DNA of 64,000 nt from Hungatella sp. UBA7603 (GCA_002478865.1 DLJZ01000001.1:46636-110635); one strand, 5' to 3'. Positions 1-9,409 are shown, counted from the first letter of the stretch. Program-made: numbers and translations. The notes: generated by a model not told the origin, from the sequence alone.

Positions 1-1
1 G

Positions 2-433
2 TCTAAATCAGGCGATCAGACCGGAAGGAAGTTTGGAGAAAAAACCTGGCAGAGAGCTGATGAAAACACTGAGCGGAAATCAGGAGAAAAGACCTGGTCT
101 AAATCTGGCGAACAAACTGGAAAGAAGTATGGCGAGAAAACTTGGCAGAAATCAGGGGAAAAGACTGGACAGAAGTACGGAGAAAAAACTTGGCAGAGAG
201 CTGATGAAAAGACTGAGCGAAATTCAGGAGAAAAGACCTGGTCTAAGGCAGGCGAGCAGACTGGAAAGAAGTTTGGAGAGAAAACCTGGCAGAAATCCGG
301 GGAAAAGACTGGACAGAAGTACGGAGAAAAAACTTGGCAGAGAGCTAATGAAAAGACTGAGCGAAATTCAGGGGAAAGAACAAGGCAGAGATCTGATGAA
401 AAGACTGGATATAATGCAGAAAAAAGATCAGGA
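2..433 (+). repeat. 48-bp tandem repeats coding a 16-residue Lys/Glu/Gly-rich unit
   Basis: Read in the methyltransferase frame, bases 2-433 split exactly into nine 16-residue units, most ending GEKTW. Three unit types recur: A (SKSGEQTGKKFGEKTW), B (QRADEKTERNSGEKTW), C (QKSGEKTGQKYGEKTW). The order is A-B-A-C-B-A-C-B' plus one degenerate unit, so B-A-C forms a 144-bp higher-order repeat seen twice (50-193 and 194-337). More units may lie left of the window. Confidence 0.95.
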
Positions 434-1624
434 CAAAATTCTGGAGACATAAATGGGGGAAGAAGAAACAAAACCCAATGTCCTGTTTTTCGAATATGTG
501 GGGGCTGCCAGCTTCTAGATATACCATATAAACAGCAGCTTGAGCAGAAACAAAAGCGGCTTGAAGAGTTATTGAAGCCTTATTGTAAACTTGAAGCTAT
601 GATCGGTATGGAAAACCCTTATCATTACCGCAATAAAGTACATGCTGTTTTTGATCGTGACAAAAAAGGTAATCCATTTTCAGGTGTCTATGAGGCAAAT
701 TCACATCATGTCGTTCCAGTTGAAAGCTGTATGATTGAAGATCAAAAGGCAGATGAAATCATTGGTACCATCAGAGGTATGCTTAAATCCTTTAAAATCC
801 GTACTTACGATGAAGATACGGGTTATGGTTTACTTCGTCATGTTTTGATTCGAAGAGGGTTTGCAACAGGGGAAATTATGGTTGTTTTAGTTACTGCTTC
901 ACCAATCTTTCCGTCTAAAAATAATTTTGTGAAGGCATTACTAGAAAAACAACCGGAGATTACCACAGTAATTCAAAATATTAACGGTCGTGGAACCAAC
1001 ATGGTTTTGGGAGACAAGGAACATGTACTGTATGGTAAAGGATTTATAGAGGATATTTTATGTGGATATCGCTTCAGAATTTCTTCTAAATCGTTCTACC
1101 AAGTGAATCCGGTTCAGACTGAAATTCTATATAAAAAGGCCATTGAAGCTGCTGGATTGACCGGAAAAGAACGAGTAATTGATGCTTATTGCGGAATTGG
1201 AACCATCGGCATCGTTGCAAGCCAGTATGCAAAAGAGGTCATTGGTGTGGAACTTAACCGGGATGCTGTAAAAGATGCATTCGAAAATGCAAAAATCAAT
1301 GGTTTAAATAATGTGAAATTCTTCTGTAACGACGCAGGAAAATTCATGGAGAATATGGCGGAAAACGGGGAGCATGCTGATGTAGTATTCCTTGATCCTC
1401 CAAGAAGTGGAAGCACAGTGGAATTTATTGATTCTGTTGCTAAATTAAATCCTAAAAAAGTGGTATATATCTCATGTGGGCCGGAGACGCTGGCAAGGGA
1501 TTTAGATCTTTTTAGGAAAAGAGGGTATGAAGCTAAGAAAGGCTGGGGAGTGGACCTGTTTCCTATTACGGGGCATGTTGAGACAGTGATCCTGATGACA
1601 CGTTGTGGTCAAAATGATAAATAG
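2..1624 (+). CDS. rlmD: 23S rRNA (uracil-5-)-methyltransferase, RlmD/RlmCD (RumA) family, 5' end outside window
   Basis: The reading frame is open from base 2, so the gene begins left of the window; the ATG at 572 is internal. After about 150 residues of tandem repeats comes the family's iron-sulfur motif C-x5-C-x2-C (CPVFRICGGC, residues about 160-169 of the visible part) with a later Cys in ESCMIED. The SAM-binding motif VIDAYCGIGTIG, the LDPPRSG motif and the catalytic Cys in YISCGPETLARD are all present, so the enzyme should transfer methyl from SAM to C5 of a 23S rRNA uridine. Which uridine (747, 1939 or both) cannot be told. A hairpin terminator follows the stop. The repeat extension is the odd part and may aid RNA binding (inference). 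Confidence 0.93.
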   Translation, partial: SKSGDQTGRKFGEKTWQRADENTERKSGEKTWSKSGEQTGKKYGEKTWQKSGEKTGQKYGEKTWQRADEKTERNSGEKTWSKAGEQTGKKFGEKTWQKSGEKTGQKYGEKTWQRANEKTERNSGERTRQRSDEKTGYNAEKRSGQNSGDINGGRRNKTQCPVFRICGGCQLLDIPYKQQLEQKQKRLEELLKPYCKLEAMIGMENPYHYRNKVHAVFDRDKKGNPFSGVYEANSHHVVPVESCMIEDQKADEIIGTIRGMLKSFKIRTYDEDTGYGLLRHVLIRRGFATGEIMVVLVTASPIFPSKNNFVKALLEKQPEITTVIQNINGRGTNMVLGDKEHVLYGKGFIEDILCGYRFRISSKSFYQVNPVQTEILYKKAIEAAGLTGKERVIDAYCGIGTIGIVASQYAKEVIGVELNRDAVKDAFENAKINGLNNVKFFCNDAGKFMENMAENGEHADVVFLDPPRSGSTVEFIDSVAKLNPKKVVYISCGPETLARDLDLFRKRGYEAKKGWGVDLFPITGHVETVILMTRCGQNDK

Positions 1625-1664
1625 AATACTGAAACCACAATATGTTACGGTTTTAGTGTGAAAA

Positions 1665-1712
1665 GGGGCAAAAATCAGGCATAGAAATTACCCGATTTTT
1701 GCCCTGATTTTT
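1665..1712 (+). terminator. Rho-independent terminator after the methyltransferase
   Basis: GGGCAAAAATC (1666-1676) pairs exactly with GATTTTTGCCC (1694-1704), followed by TGATTTTTAG. It lies about 40 bases after the methyltransferase stop. Confidence 0.75.
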
Positions 1713-1829
1713 AGTGAAAAATATAGATGATATAGGTGATTTTGATGAATATTATTTAGACGCAACGCTTGACTTCGTGGAAAGGCATTATTTTATAAAA
1801 CGCTTACGCATTATAGGAGAAAAAGAAAC

Positions 1830-3791
1830 ATGTGTGCATTGTGTACAATTAACACAAGGGTAAAAGTGCCCTTTGATTATGGTAATAGAGAAGATTTTCA
1901 AGTTAAATTAGTTGAATGGATTGGTGACGTTTTGTATGATATCCTTCCTGAGCATGGATACAAAGTTCGGGACGAACAAATATTTACAGCTTTTCAGATA
2001 GCTGATGCTGTTTGCAGCAAAAAAGTTCACTTAGCGGAAGCTGGACTTGGAACAGGCAAAACATTTGCTTATTTATTATCAGCAATTCCCTATGCCAGGT
2101 TTAGTGGAAAACCTGTAGTGATTGCGTGTGCTAGTACAGTACTTCAAGAACAACTTGCTGGTGACACGGGGGATATTAAAACCCTTTCTAGGTTACTTGG
2201 ATTAGAGATAGATGCTAGGATGGCAAAAGACTCATGTCAGTATATATGCGATGTTCGAGTAAATGAAAATTTAGAAGAATTCGATATGATGTCGGACGAG
2301 ATTAATCAGTGGTTAAATAAAACAAAATTAGGTGAACGCTCAGAAATATCTACCGTACCAGATCATATTTGGAAGAGGATTGGTTGGAATGAGTCTATGT
2401 CGTGTGATATTTGCATGAACCGTGGATATTGCAAACTTGTTAAGGCAAGAGAATATTATAGACTTGCGAGAGATTTAATTATTGTAGATCATGAAACATT
2501 TTTTAATGACTTATGGACAAGGGAAGAACGATTAGCGAATGGACAATTGCCCATACTTCCAAATTATTCTGCGGTTATTTTCGATGAAGGGCATAAAATA
2601 CTGCTACCAGCAGCAATGCAAGCAGGACAACAAATAAACAAGGAGGAGATTGACAATATAGTCTTCACCCTTGGGGAAGTACAGGGAGCAAGAGATTCAT
2701 TGGTTTCAGTAGCAGCTGCAATGGAACAGGCTTCTTATGACTTTTTCGAAAATTTAAATAGGTCTGTGATAATTGCAGAAAGCTCAGAAAGACTATCCAT
2801 TCGAATGGATGAGACGTTGCAAAAGACGGCTAAAGGATTTCGAAAGGCATTAGATCACCTTCATCTAGAGATGCAGATTGAGCAAGAACTATATATAGAG
2901 TCATTATCCGCAAACCAAATACAAGCATATGAAGGGCAAATTGAAAGAGCCATAATGGCACTAGACAAATTCTGTAGAAATAACAGTACAGATATGATAG
3001 CTTGGGTTGATAGAGGGGATGGTAGTTTTTGGGTTGTTCCTAGGAATTTAAATGAGATGTTAAACCGACATTTATTTCAGAAAGAATTACCAGTGATATT
3101 TACCTCAGCAACGTTAAGTAATGAAGGCGATTTTGATTATTTTATACGAACGCTTGGATTAAAGGAACCTTCCAAATCTACGGTGGAAAGTCCTTTTGAT
3201 TTAGAAAAACAAGTTGTTGTCTACTTACCACAGTCCTCATACAGTTTAGAAGAAAAATCTACCCATGGCATTGAAAAATTAGTATCCCTATTAAACATTA
3301 ATGAGGGAAGAGCTCTCGTACTTACCAATTCGATGGAGGAAGTTCGTAAAATCAGAAAGAGATTGGAAGGATATCAATTTCCATTTGATATTCTGTGGGA
3401 AGATAAAGGGGAGAGAGGACACCTTGTACGAAGATTTAAAGAGGAGAAATTCTCGGTATTGATTGGTGCAAATTTTTGGGAAGGAATCGATGTACCAGGT
3501 GATGCATTAACCTTGCTAATTGTCTGGCAGCTCCCCTTCCCAGCTCTAGATCCTCTCATTGAAGTACAACGTAAAGAGGCAAGAGAACAAGGATTTGATC
3601 CCGTCATAACAGTTGATTATCCTGAGATGGGACTTAAATTAAAACAAGGATGTGGACGGTTAATTAGAACAGAGGAAGATAAAGGCGCTATCGTCGTATT
3701 AGATTCTGTTATAGAAACACCTTGGGAAAAAGTTGTGATGGGAGCACTACCTTTTGGAGCGGAGATTAGGGGGATAGAAGGGCTGAAATGA
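1830..3791 (+). CDS. DinG/XPD-type ATP-dependent DNA helicase
   Basis: 653 residues. Walker A is AGLGTGKT (71-78), Walker B is DEGH (252-255), and the C-terminal motif VI is QGCGRLIR. Four cysteines between motifs I and II (Cys136, Cys192, Cys195, Cys201; C-x2-C-x5-C for the last three) match the 4Fe-4S cluster of XPD/DinG superfamily-2 helicases, which unwind 5'-tailed or R-loop DNA. No N-terminal exonuclease domain is present, unlike the DinG of Bacillus. The start is supported by AGGAG about 10 bases upstream. It stands alone between a terminator and a decayed region. Confidence 0.88.
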   Translation: MCALCTINTRVKVPFDYGNREDFQVKLVEWIGDVLYDILPEHGYKVRDEQIFTAFQIADAVCSKKVHLAEAGLGTGKTFAYLLSAIPYARFSGKPVVIACASTVLQEQLAGDTGDIKTLSRLLGLEIDARMAKDSCQYICDVRVNENLEEFDMMSDEINQWLNKTKLGERSEISTVPDHIWKRIGWNESMSCDICMNRGYCKLVKAREYYRLARDLIIVDHETFFNDLWTREERLANGQLPILPNYSAVIFDEGHKILLPAAMQAGQQINKEEIDNIVFTLGEVQGARDSLVSVAAAMEQASYDFFENLNRSVIIAESSERLSIRMDETLQKTAKGFRKALDHLHLEMQIEQELYIESLSANQIQAYEGQIERAIMALDKFCRNNSTDMIAWVDRGDGSFWVVPRNLNEMLNRHLFQKELPVIFTSATLSNEGDFDYFIRTLGLKEPSKSTVESPFDLEKQVVVYLPQSSYSLEEKSTHGIEKLVSLLNINEGRALVLTNSMEEVRKIRKRLEGYQFPFDILWEDKGERGHLVRRFKEEKFSVLIGANFWEGIDVPGDALTLLIVWQLPFPALDPLIEVQRKEAREQGFDPVITVDYPEMGLKLKQGCGRLIRTEEDKGAIVVLDSVIETPWEKVVMGALPFGAEIRGIEGLK

Positions 3792-3922
3792 GTTATGATT
3801 GAAGAGAAACTTAATAGTACTTTTATTTTGAATATGTGATTTATGGGAACTGGTGTATATGAAGAAGTTCTTTTTGAATGGCTAAGTAAATAGAAAGATA
3901 ATATTAAACTTGGCTTTTTTGT

Positions 3923-4115
3923 TTTTGTGCCAATGGATATGCTGATATAATAGAAATTAAGCTTCCAAATATAAAATATATTTCTATTGTAGGAAAGAAT
4001 CATCGAGAGTATTTTAATTCTGAACTCAACACATATATGACACAAACCAGAGTGTATGCAACATTTTTGATGATCCTAATAATAGAAGATGGTTTGAAAG
4101 TAGATATGTTTTAAG
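3923..4115 (+). pseudogene. Gene fragment, possibly DUF4263 (Shedu-like) nuclease domain
   Basis: A short open stretch reads GYADIIEIKLPNIKYISIV, then NSELNTYMTQTRVYATF. A shift of frame near 4063 restores DDPNNRRWFESRYG. The pattern of a hydrophobic D-I-I-E-I-K strand, then a Ser-x-x-Leu plus Gln helix, resembles the C-terminal nuclease domain of DUF4263 proteins, which include the Shedu defence protein. No start codon or intact frame is left. The family assignment is tentative; that it is broken coding sequence is better supported. Confidence 0.4.
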
Positions 4116-4127
4116 GCATATAAACCG

Positions 4128-4612
4128 ATGGCAAAGAAGAACTGATTGTACGGGGGAAAACAATTCGTCAATTTTTAATAGATGGAGTCGCTGAGGGGAG
4201 ATGGGTAAGTGAACTCTTTAATTGGACAGGAAAGGCTTATAAAATTCCACGTACATAAGGTCTTAGAACCTTCTGTAGGAACCTTTCAAAGGAAAAGAGA
4301 ACCAGTTTTTCTTTTACAAGATCGTTCTGGTATTAAAGCTTTTGGAAAACCAACATCCGATTGATTTGCTGTTTTAAAAGATTCCACCATTGCGCAGTCA
4401 GTAGCTTCATCATTATCCAATCAATATTAAATAAGCGTCAACAGTTATTAGATAAGAGTATTGTTGATTGAAATTTTACGTTTACACAAGATTTGTCATT
4501 CAGTAGTTCATCCTTAGCGGCAGCTATTGTGGTGAGATACAGCATTAACGGACGAACCGTCTGGAAAAGCAAAAAAGGAATTTCGCTAAAAGAAACAGAA
4601 ACAAAAGTTTGA
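4128..4612 (+). pseudogene. Broken gene for a DUF4357-domain protein (GIY-YIG-nuclease-like architecture)
   Basis: ATG at 4128 reads MAKKN then stops; one frame over the sequence continues GKTIRQFLIDGVAEG and RWVSELFNWTGKAYKIPRT, the usual N-terminal signature of proteins with a GIY-YIG-like region and C-terminal DUF4357. After several stops and shifts the C-terminal DUF4357 core is readable (FTFTQDLSFSSSSLAAAIV, then SINGRTVWKSKKGISLKE) and ends at a TGA at 4610-4612. Such proteins commonly sit in restriction or mobile islands, as do the fragments on either side. Confidence 0.65.
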
Positions 4613-4779
4613 CTATCAAGGACTAACTGCCTCTTTCGGGAATTTTTTTTGCAGCCTCAACACTTGTGGAGACGGTGGTGGTGCTGGAGAGGAAAGCCCC
4701 GTAACCAAAGTGTTTCGGGGATTTGGGGAGGATATTGCAACGTTCTGAGAAATAAAATAGGATAAAAATAAGCGAAAGC

Positions 4780-4808
4780 CGTGAGTTGAAATCAGCTCAC
4801 GACTTTTT
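4780..4808 (+). terminator. Hairpin terminator
   Basis: CGTGAGTTGA (4780-4789) pairs with TCAGCTCACG (4792-4801) with one G-U pair, followed by ACTTTTTTG. The tight loop makes the inner pairs doubtful, but the T-run supports termination. Confidence 0.6.
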
Positions 4809-5034
4809 TGCATCTTATATTAGAAAAGGGATTGATATAAAAAAATTTAAAAGAATAGAACCTACCAAAGAAGAAAATAAAAAGTTGAAGGTTGCTGCGT
4901 ATTGTAAGGTTAGCAAAAAATTGAAAGCCAACAAAGTAGAATTGATTTACAAATTTCTAATTATGAAACCATCATACAAAGTAACCGTCAGTGGGAATAT
5001 GCAGGAGTTTATTACGATTATGGCAGTTGACTAA
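4786..5034 (+). pseudogene. Large serine recombinase fragment, frameshifted
   Basis: Frame 1 gives KKLKVAAYCKVSKKLKAN, matching the resolvase start K-x-A-A-Y-C-R-V-S with the nucleophilic Ser. From about 4938 the homologous reading moves to frame 3: IDLQISNYETIIQSN followed by WEYAGVYYDYGS, the classic continuation of large serine integrases. Stops follow at once, and the remaining 300-plus residues of such an enzyme are not readable. It is a dead integrase relic marking a former integrative element. The first codons overlap a terminator hairpin, so the original start is unclear. Confidence 0.75.
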
Positions 5035-5234
5035 GGCAAAAAGGTGGTTCTAATTTGGAGAACATGATAAATAAGCCTTGGTTTTGTTGAAAGAGGATCT
5101 AAGACATGCGGTTAATTCATTTAAAAGAGGCAGTCAAGGAGAGAACGGCCTTCTAAAGAGAGGTGGCGGAGTTGACGTGTCAAAAACATTTATTTAATAC
5201 TGACTCTAAAAACAAGAAAGGAAAAAAATATATA

Positions 5235-5287
5235 TTGACACAGGAACTGGAGAAGAGTAAAATCATGAACGTTGATAAATGTTAACG
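5235..5287 (+). promoter_or_regulatory. Promoter and probable MarR operator of the efflux operon
   Basis: TTGACA (5235-5240), a 17-bp spacer and TAAAAT (5258-5263) form a near-consensus sigma-A promoter. The predicted start point lies at about 5270, where CGTTGATAAATGTTAACG (5270-5287) is an imperfect inverted repeat with arms CGTTGA/TTAACG, well placed for autorepression by the MarR protein that follows. Confidence 0.7.
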
Positions 5288-5321
5288 ATGTTAAGTGATT
5301 AAAAGGGGAAGAAAAATTTTG

Positions 5322-5816
5322 ATGGATGAAAAAGAGAAATACATAAAAAAGGTAAAAACCCACCTGGCAGTTATGATGGGCAAAGGGAGAAAGGTTGATA
5401 AGATCCTGCTGTCTCAGGGGTTGACCCGCCTTGAACTGTTTGCGATTCAGCAGATTTATGAAGCAGAAAACGGAGATAAGGAATATAAAGGCATCTATGT
5501 ATCGGCTCTGGCTAAAAAAATGGATATTGTCATATCCTCCGCATCACGGACTTTGAATTCTCTGGAAAAGCGGGGACTGATATCCAGGGAGATTGATCCT
5601 GACAACAGAAGAAATATTTGTGTCATGCTTACGGAGAAAGGATATTTGGTAAGGAAGCAGTGTCTTGAAAAAGTGAATCAGATGGTAGGAAGAGTCGTGG
5701 AAGGCATGGGAATGGAAGATATGGAACAGCTGATCAAATTGTGGAACCAATTTATTGATCAGATGGAAAACGCAGTGAATGATATGACGGAAGAAATTAA
5801 CGCACCGACAGATTGA
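5322..5816 (+). CDS. MarR family transcriptional regulator of the efflux operon
   Basis: A winged-helix MarR protein of 164 residues from the ATG at 5322; a GTG at 5295 would add nine residues. GGGG at 5305-5308 precedes the ATG. The DNA-binding helix region is VSALAKKMDIVISSASRTL and the wing is SREIDPDNRRNICVMLTEKG. It is first in a run of five co-directional genes, 24 bases before the first exporter gene, with a probable operator over the start point of its own promoter. It most likely represses the exporter until a drug-like ligand binds. Confidence 0.88.
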   Translation: MDEKEKYIKKVKTHLAVMMGKGRKVDKILLSQGLTRLELFAIQQIYEAENGDKEYKGIYVSALAKKMDIVISSASRTLNSLEKRGLISREIDPDNRRNICVMLTEKGYLVRKQCLEKVNQMVGRVVEGMGMEDMEQLIKLWNQFIDQMENAVNDMTEEINAPTD

Positions 5817-5840
5817 TGAGACAGAAAAGAGGGAACTGAC

Positions 5841-7571
5841 TTGAATGTATTTTTCCGATATTTTAAACCCTATTTGATATCTTTAGTAGCGGTCATGCTA
5901 CTGCTGTTCGGGCAGGCTGCCTGTGATTTATCGCTTCCAGATTATATGTCTGATATCGTAAATAAAGGTATCACATCGGGAGACACGATATACATAGTCA
6001 AAGCCGGATTTCAAATGATGGGAATTGCCTTTTTAAGCGCGTTCTGCACCGTAATTGTGGGACTGATCGGTGCGAGAATGGCGGCGGGAATCTGCCGGAA
6101 TCTGCGGCAGGATGTATTTACGAGAATTGAAAGCTTTTCCAGTTCGGAGATGGAGAAGTATTCCACTTCCTCATTAATAACCAGAACTACGAATGATATT
6201 ACCCAGATCCAGCAGTTGATTGTTATGCTGGTCCGAATCGTGTTTTATGCGCCCATTCTTGGAGTCGGCGGGGTCATTCATGCCCTGGAAAAGGATAAAT
6301 CCATGTCGTGGATTATAGCCTTATCCGTGGGATTGCTGTTAGTAATGATTTTTTCCATGATGATGGTGGTTATGCCCAGATTCCAGTATGTGCAAAAGTT
6401 AATCGACCGGTTAAACCTTGTAGTCAGGGAAAGCCTTGACGGAACTCTGGTCATTCGTGCATTTAATACTCAAAGATTTGAGGAAAAGCGGTTTGATAAG
6501 GTGAATGCCAGACTGACAGAAACAAATTTATTTGTCAATAGGGTTACCTCTGGTATGATGCCAGCCATGATGCTTATCATGAATCTGACCAACTTATTAA
6601 TTGTCTGGGTAGGATCAAAAGCAGTATCTAGCTTTAAAATGGAAGTAGGAGATATGATGGCATATATGCAGTATGCTATGCAGATTATTATGGCTTTTTT
6701 GATGATGGCAATGATGTTTATCATGATTCCAAGAGCCATTGTATCCATAAAGAGAGTGGTTGAGATACTGACGACGGAGTCAACCATCAAGGAGCCTAAA
6801 AAAGCCGCAGTCATCTCAGAGTCCCCGAAAGGAACCGTGGAATTCCGAGGAGTGTCCTTTCGTTACCCCGATGCCGACGAAGCAGTTCTTCGCGATATTA
6901 CGTTTACAGCACTGCCGGGAGAAACAACTGCCTTTATCGGTGCAACTGGAAGCGGAAAAAGCACACTGGTCAATTTGCTGCCCCGCTTTTACGATGTGAC
7001 AGAGGGAGAAATCTTAATTGATGGCATTGATATCAGAAAATGGCCGTTAAAAAAGCTGAGAGATATGATTGGATTTGTGCCCCAGAAGGGAATCTTATTT
7101 TCCGGAACAATTGAGAGCAATTTAAAATATGGTGACAGAGAGGCCGGCAAAGAAGTGGTGGAGGAAGCCGCCAAAACGGCTCAGGCGGAAGAATTCATCG
7201 ATTCCAAGCCGGAGGGCTTTTTAACAGAGATCGCCCAGGGTGGTCAGAACGTATCGGGCGGTCAGAAGCAGCGTCTTTCCATTGCAAGGGCACTGGTTAA
7301 AAAAGCACCGGTCAATGTATTTGATGATAGCTTTTCCGCTCTGGATTTTAAGACAGATGCAAAGCTTCGTGCTGCACTGAAAGACAAAACAAAAGACAGC
7401 GTTACCATTCTGGTAGCCCAGCGAATCAGCACCATCATGTATGCGGATCAGATTATTGTTTTGGATCAGGGCAAAATTGCCGGAAGAGGGACTCACCAGG
7501 AACTGATGAAAACCTGTGAAATATACCGGGAGATCGCGCTGTCACAGCTGAGTGAGGAGGAATTGAAATGA
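5841..7571 (+). CDS. Heterodimeric ABC exporter subunit, degenerate ATP site
   Basis: 576 residues: a six-helix transmembrane domain (about 1-310) then a nucleotide-binding domain (335-576). Walker A is GATGSGKST near residue 367 and the signature is VSGGQ. Walker B reads VFDDSFSALD, so Asp replaces the catalytic Glu, as in the degenerate half of LmrCD/BmrCD/TM287-288-type exporters. The TTG start (5841) is preceded by AGAGGGA. The last four bases overlap the partner gene, indicating translational coupling. It should pump lipophilic drugs or peptides across the cell membrane together with that partner. Confidence 0.92.
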   Translation: MNVFFRYFKPYLISLVAVMLLLFGQAACDLSLPDYMSDIVNKGITSGDTIYIVKAGFQMMGIAFLSAFCTVIVGLIGARMAAGICRNLRQDVFTRIESFSSSEMEKYSTSSLITRTTNDITQIQQLIVMLVRIVFYAPILGVGGVIHALEKDKSMSWIIALSVGLLLVMIFSMMMVVMPRFQYVQKLIDRLNLVVRESLDGTLVIRAFNTQRFEEKRFDKVNARLTETNLFVNRVTSGMMPAMMLIMNLTNLLIVWVGSKAVSSFKMEVGDMMAYMQYAMQIIMAFLMMAMMFIMIPRAIVSIKRVVEILTTESTIKEPKKAAVISESPKGTVEFRGVSFRYPDADEAVLRDITFTALPGETTAFIGATGSGKSTLVNLLPRFYDVTEGEILIDGIDIRKWPLKKLRDMIGFVPQKGILFSGTIESNLKYGDREAGKEVVEEAAKTAQAEEFIDSKPEGFLTEIAQGGQNVSGGQKQRLSIARALVKKAPVNVFDDSFSALDFKTDAKLRAALKDKTKDSVTILVAQRISTIMYADQIIVLDQGKIAGRGTHQELMKTCEIYREIALSQLSEEELK

Positions 7572-9409
7572 GTGAAGAAAAATCCTCAGGCGGACCGATT
7601 GGGCGGGGCGGCGGACTTGGCCAGAAGACTGAAAAAGCAAAGAATTTTAAAGGCACCATGCTCCACCTTGCCGGGTATCTAAAACAATACAAAATTTCTG
7701 TCATTGTTGTAATCTTGTTTGCATCCTGTTCCTCTGTATTTTCCATCGTAGGACCGAAGGTATTAGGAAAAGCCACCACCAAGCTTTTTGAAGGCTTGAT
7801 GGCATGGGCCATGGGAACCGGATTGCTTACGGATTTTCGCTATATCAGAAACCGACTTCTGCTTTTAGTTGTCCTGTATCTTATATCGGCTATCTTTTCC
7901 TATCTGCAAAGTTACATTATGTCAGGGGTCAGTATGAAGATCACCTATGAACTGAGAAAAAACATATCGGAGAAGATGAACCGCCTTCCGTTAAATTATT
8001 ATGATACCAGAACTCACGGGGAGATACTTTCAAGAATTACCAACGATGTGGATACAGTAAGCCAGACATTAAATCAGAGTCTAACCCAGATGATTACATC
8101 GGCGACCACCTTAATCGGTATTATAGTTATGATGCTTTCCATCAGCATACGAATGACTCTGGTGGCAGTTTTTGTCCTGCTTGTTTCCATGGGCTTAATC
8201 GTCACGGTAGTGAAAAAGTCACAGAAATATTTCACCCAGCAGCAGAAAAGTCTGGGGAACTTAAACGGTCACATTGAAGAAATATATGCAGGTCACAACG
8301 TCGTACAGATTTTTAACGGTGAGAAAGAAGCCATTGAAAAATTCCAGCTGATTAACGATAAACTCTATGGATCTGCGTGGAAATCCCAGTTTCTATCAGG
8401 AATGATGATGCCAATTATGTCTTTCGTGGGCAATCTTGGATTTGTATGTGTTTGTCTGTTAGGAGGATATTTAACGGTGAAAAAGGCGATTGAGATCGGT
8501 GACGTTCAGGCATTTATCCAGTACATGAGATCATTCATGCAGCCAATCTCTCAGATCGCCAACGTTTCCAATACCCTGCAGTCAACAGCTGCAGCAGCAG
8601 AGCGTGTATTTGAATTCTTAGAAGAAGAGGATGAAGTCAGGGAGACAGATAGTCCCATTGTATTGTCTGAGGTTTATGGAAATGTGGAATTTAAAAATGT
8701 CTGTTTTGGTTATCAGCCGGATACCATGATTATCAATCATTTTTCTTCCAACGTGGAGGCAGGGCAGACGGTTGCGATTGTAGGTCCTACAGGAGCTGGA
8801 AAAACTACCATAGTCAAGCTGCTGATGCGTTTTTATGAGCTTAATTCCGGACAGATCCTGATTGATGGGCATGACAGTCTTACATTTACAAGAAGGGATT
8901 TACGTGCCATGTTCGGCATGGTGCTTCAGGATACCTGGCTTTATAACGCCACGGTTATGGATAACATCCGCTACGGTAATTTTGATAAGACAGATGAAGA
9001 AGTCATAGAGGCGGCAAAAGCGGCTCATTGCGATGAATTTATACGAACTCTGCCGGGAGGCTATCATATGGTGATTAATGAAGAATCCAGTAACTTATCC
9101 CAGGGACAGAAACAGTTGTTAACAATTGCAAGAACCATTCTGGCAGATCCCAAAATCCTGATTCTTGATGAAGCAACCAGTTCTATTGATACACGGACCG
9201 AGGTTTTTATTCAGAGAGCCATGGATAAATTAATGAAAAACAGAACCAGCTTTGTCATCGCCCATCGTCTTTCCACCATCCGCGATGCGGATATGATACT
9301 GGTTATGAAGGATGGCGATATCATTGAACAGGGAAATCACGAAACATTGCTTGAAAAGAAAGGATTCTATTCCGATCTGTATCACAGCCAGTTTGCAGAA
9401 CAATCATAG
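7568..9409 (+). CDS. Heterodimeric ABC exporter subunit, catalytic ATP site
   Basis: 613 residues with a Gly-rich N-terminal cytoplasmic extension, a six-helix membrane domain and a nucleotide-binding domain. Walker A is GPTGAGKTT, Walker B is LILDEATSSID with the catalytic Glu, and the signature is LSQGQ rather than LSGGQ. In the dimer, this altered signature faces the partner's Glu-to-Asp site, so both defects fall in one ATP site and the other stays canonical. The start overlaps the upstream stop by four bases, with GAGGAGG-like sequence just before. Substrate unknown. Confidence 0.92.
   Translation: MSEEKSSGGPIGRGGGLGQKTEKAKNFKGTMLHLAGYLKQYKISVIVVILFASCSSVFSIVGPKVLGKATTKLFEGLMAWAMGTGLLTDFRYIRNRLLLLVVLYLISAIFSYLQSYIMSGVSMKITYELRKNISEKMNRLPLNYYDTRTHGEILSRITNDVDTVSQTLNQSLTQMITSATTLIGIIVMMLSISIRMTLVAVFVLLVSMGLIVTVVKKSQKYFTQQQKSLGNLNGHIEEIYAGHNVVQIFNGEKEAIEKFQLINDKLYGSAWKSQFLSGMMMPIMSFVGNLGFVCVCLLGGYLTVKKAIEIGDVQAFIQYMRSFMQPISQIANVSNTLQSTAAAAERVFEFLEEEDEVRETDSPIVLSEVYGNVEFKNVCFGYQPDTMIINHFSSNVEAGQTVAIVGPTGAGKTTIVKLLMRFYELNSGQILIDGHDSLTFTRRDLRAMFGMVLQDTWLYNATVMDNIRYGNFDKTDEEVIEAAKAAHCDEFIRTLPGGYHMVINEESSNLSQGQKQLLTIARTILADPKILILDEATSSIDTRTEVFIQRAMDKLMKNRTSFVIAHRLSTIRDADMILVMKDGDIIEQGNHETLLEKKGFYSDLYHSQFAEQS

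Noticed and set aside
1..433. CRISPR array in the 48-bp repeats
   Set aside because: The repeats are contiguous without spacers and code a continuous protein.
16..471. Long open frames on both strands across the left-edge repeat
   Set aside because: They are shadow frames made by the tandem repeat; the frame from base 2 continues into the methyltransferase and explains the codon pattern.
572..1624. Methyltransferase starting at ATG 572
   Set aside because: The iron-sulfur motif Cys residues lie upstream of 572 in the same open frame, so 572 is internal.
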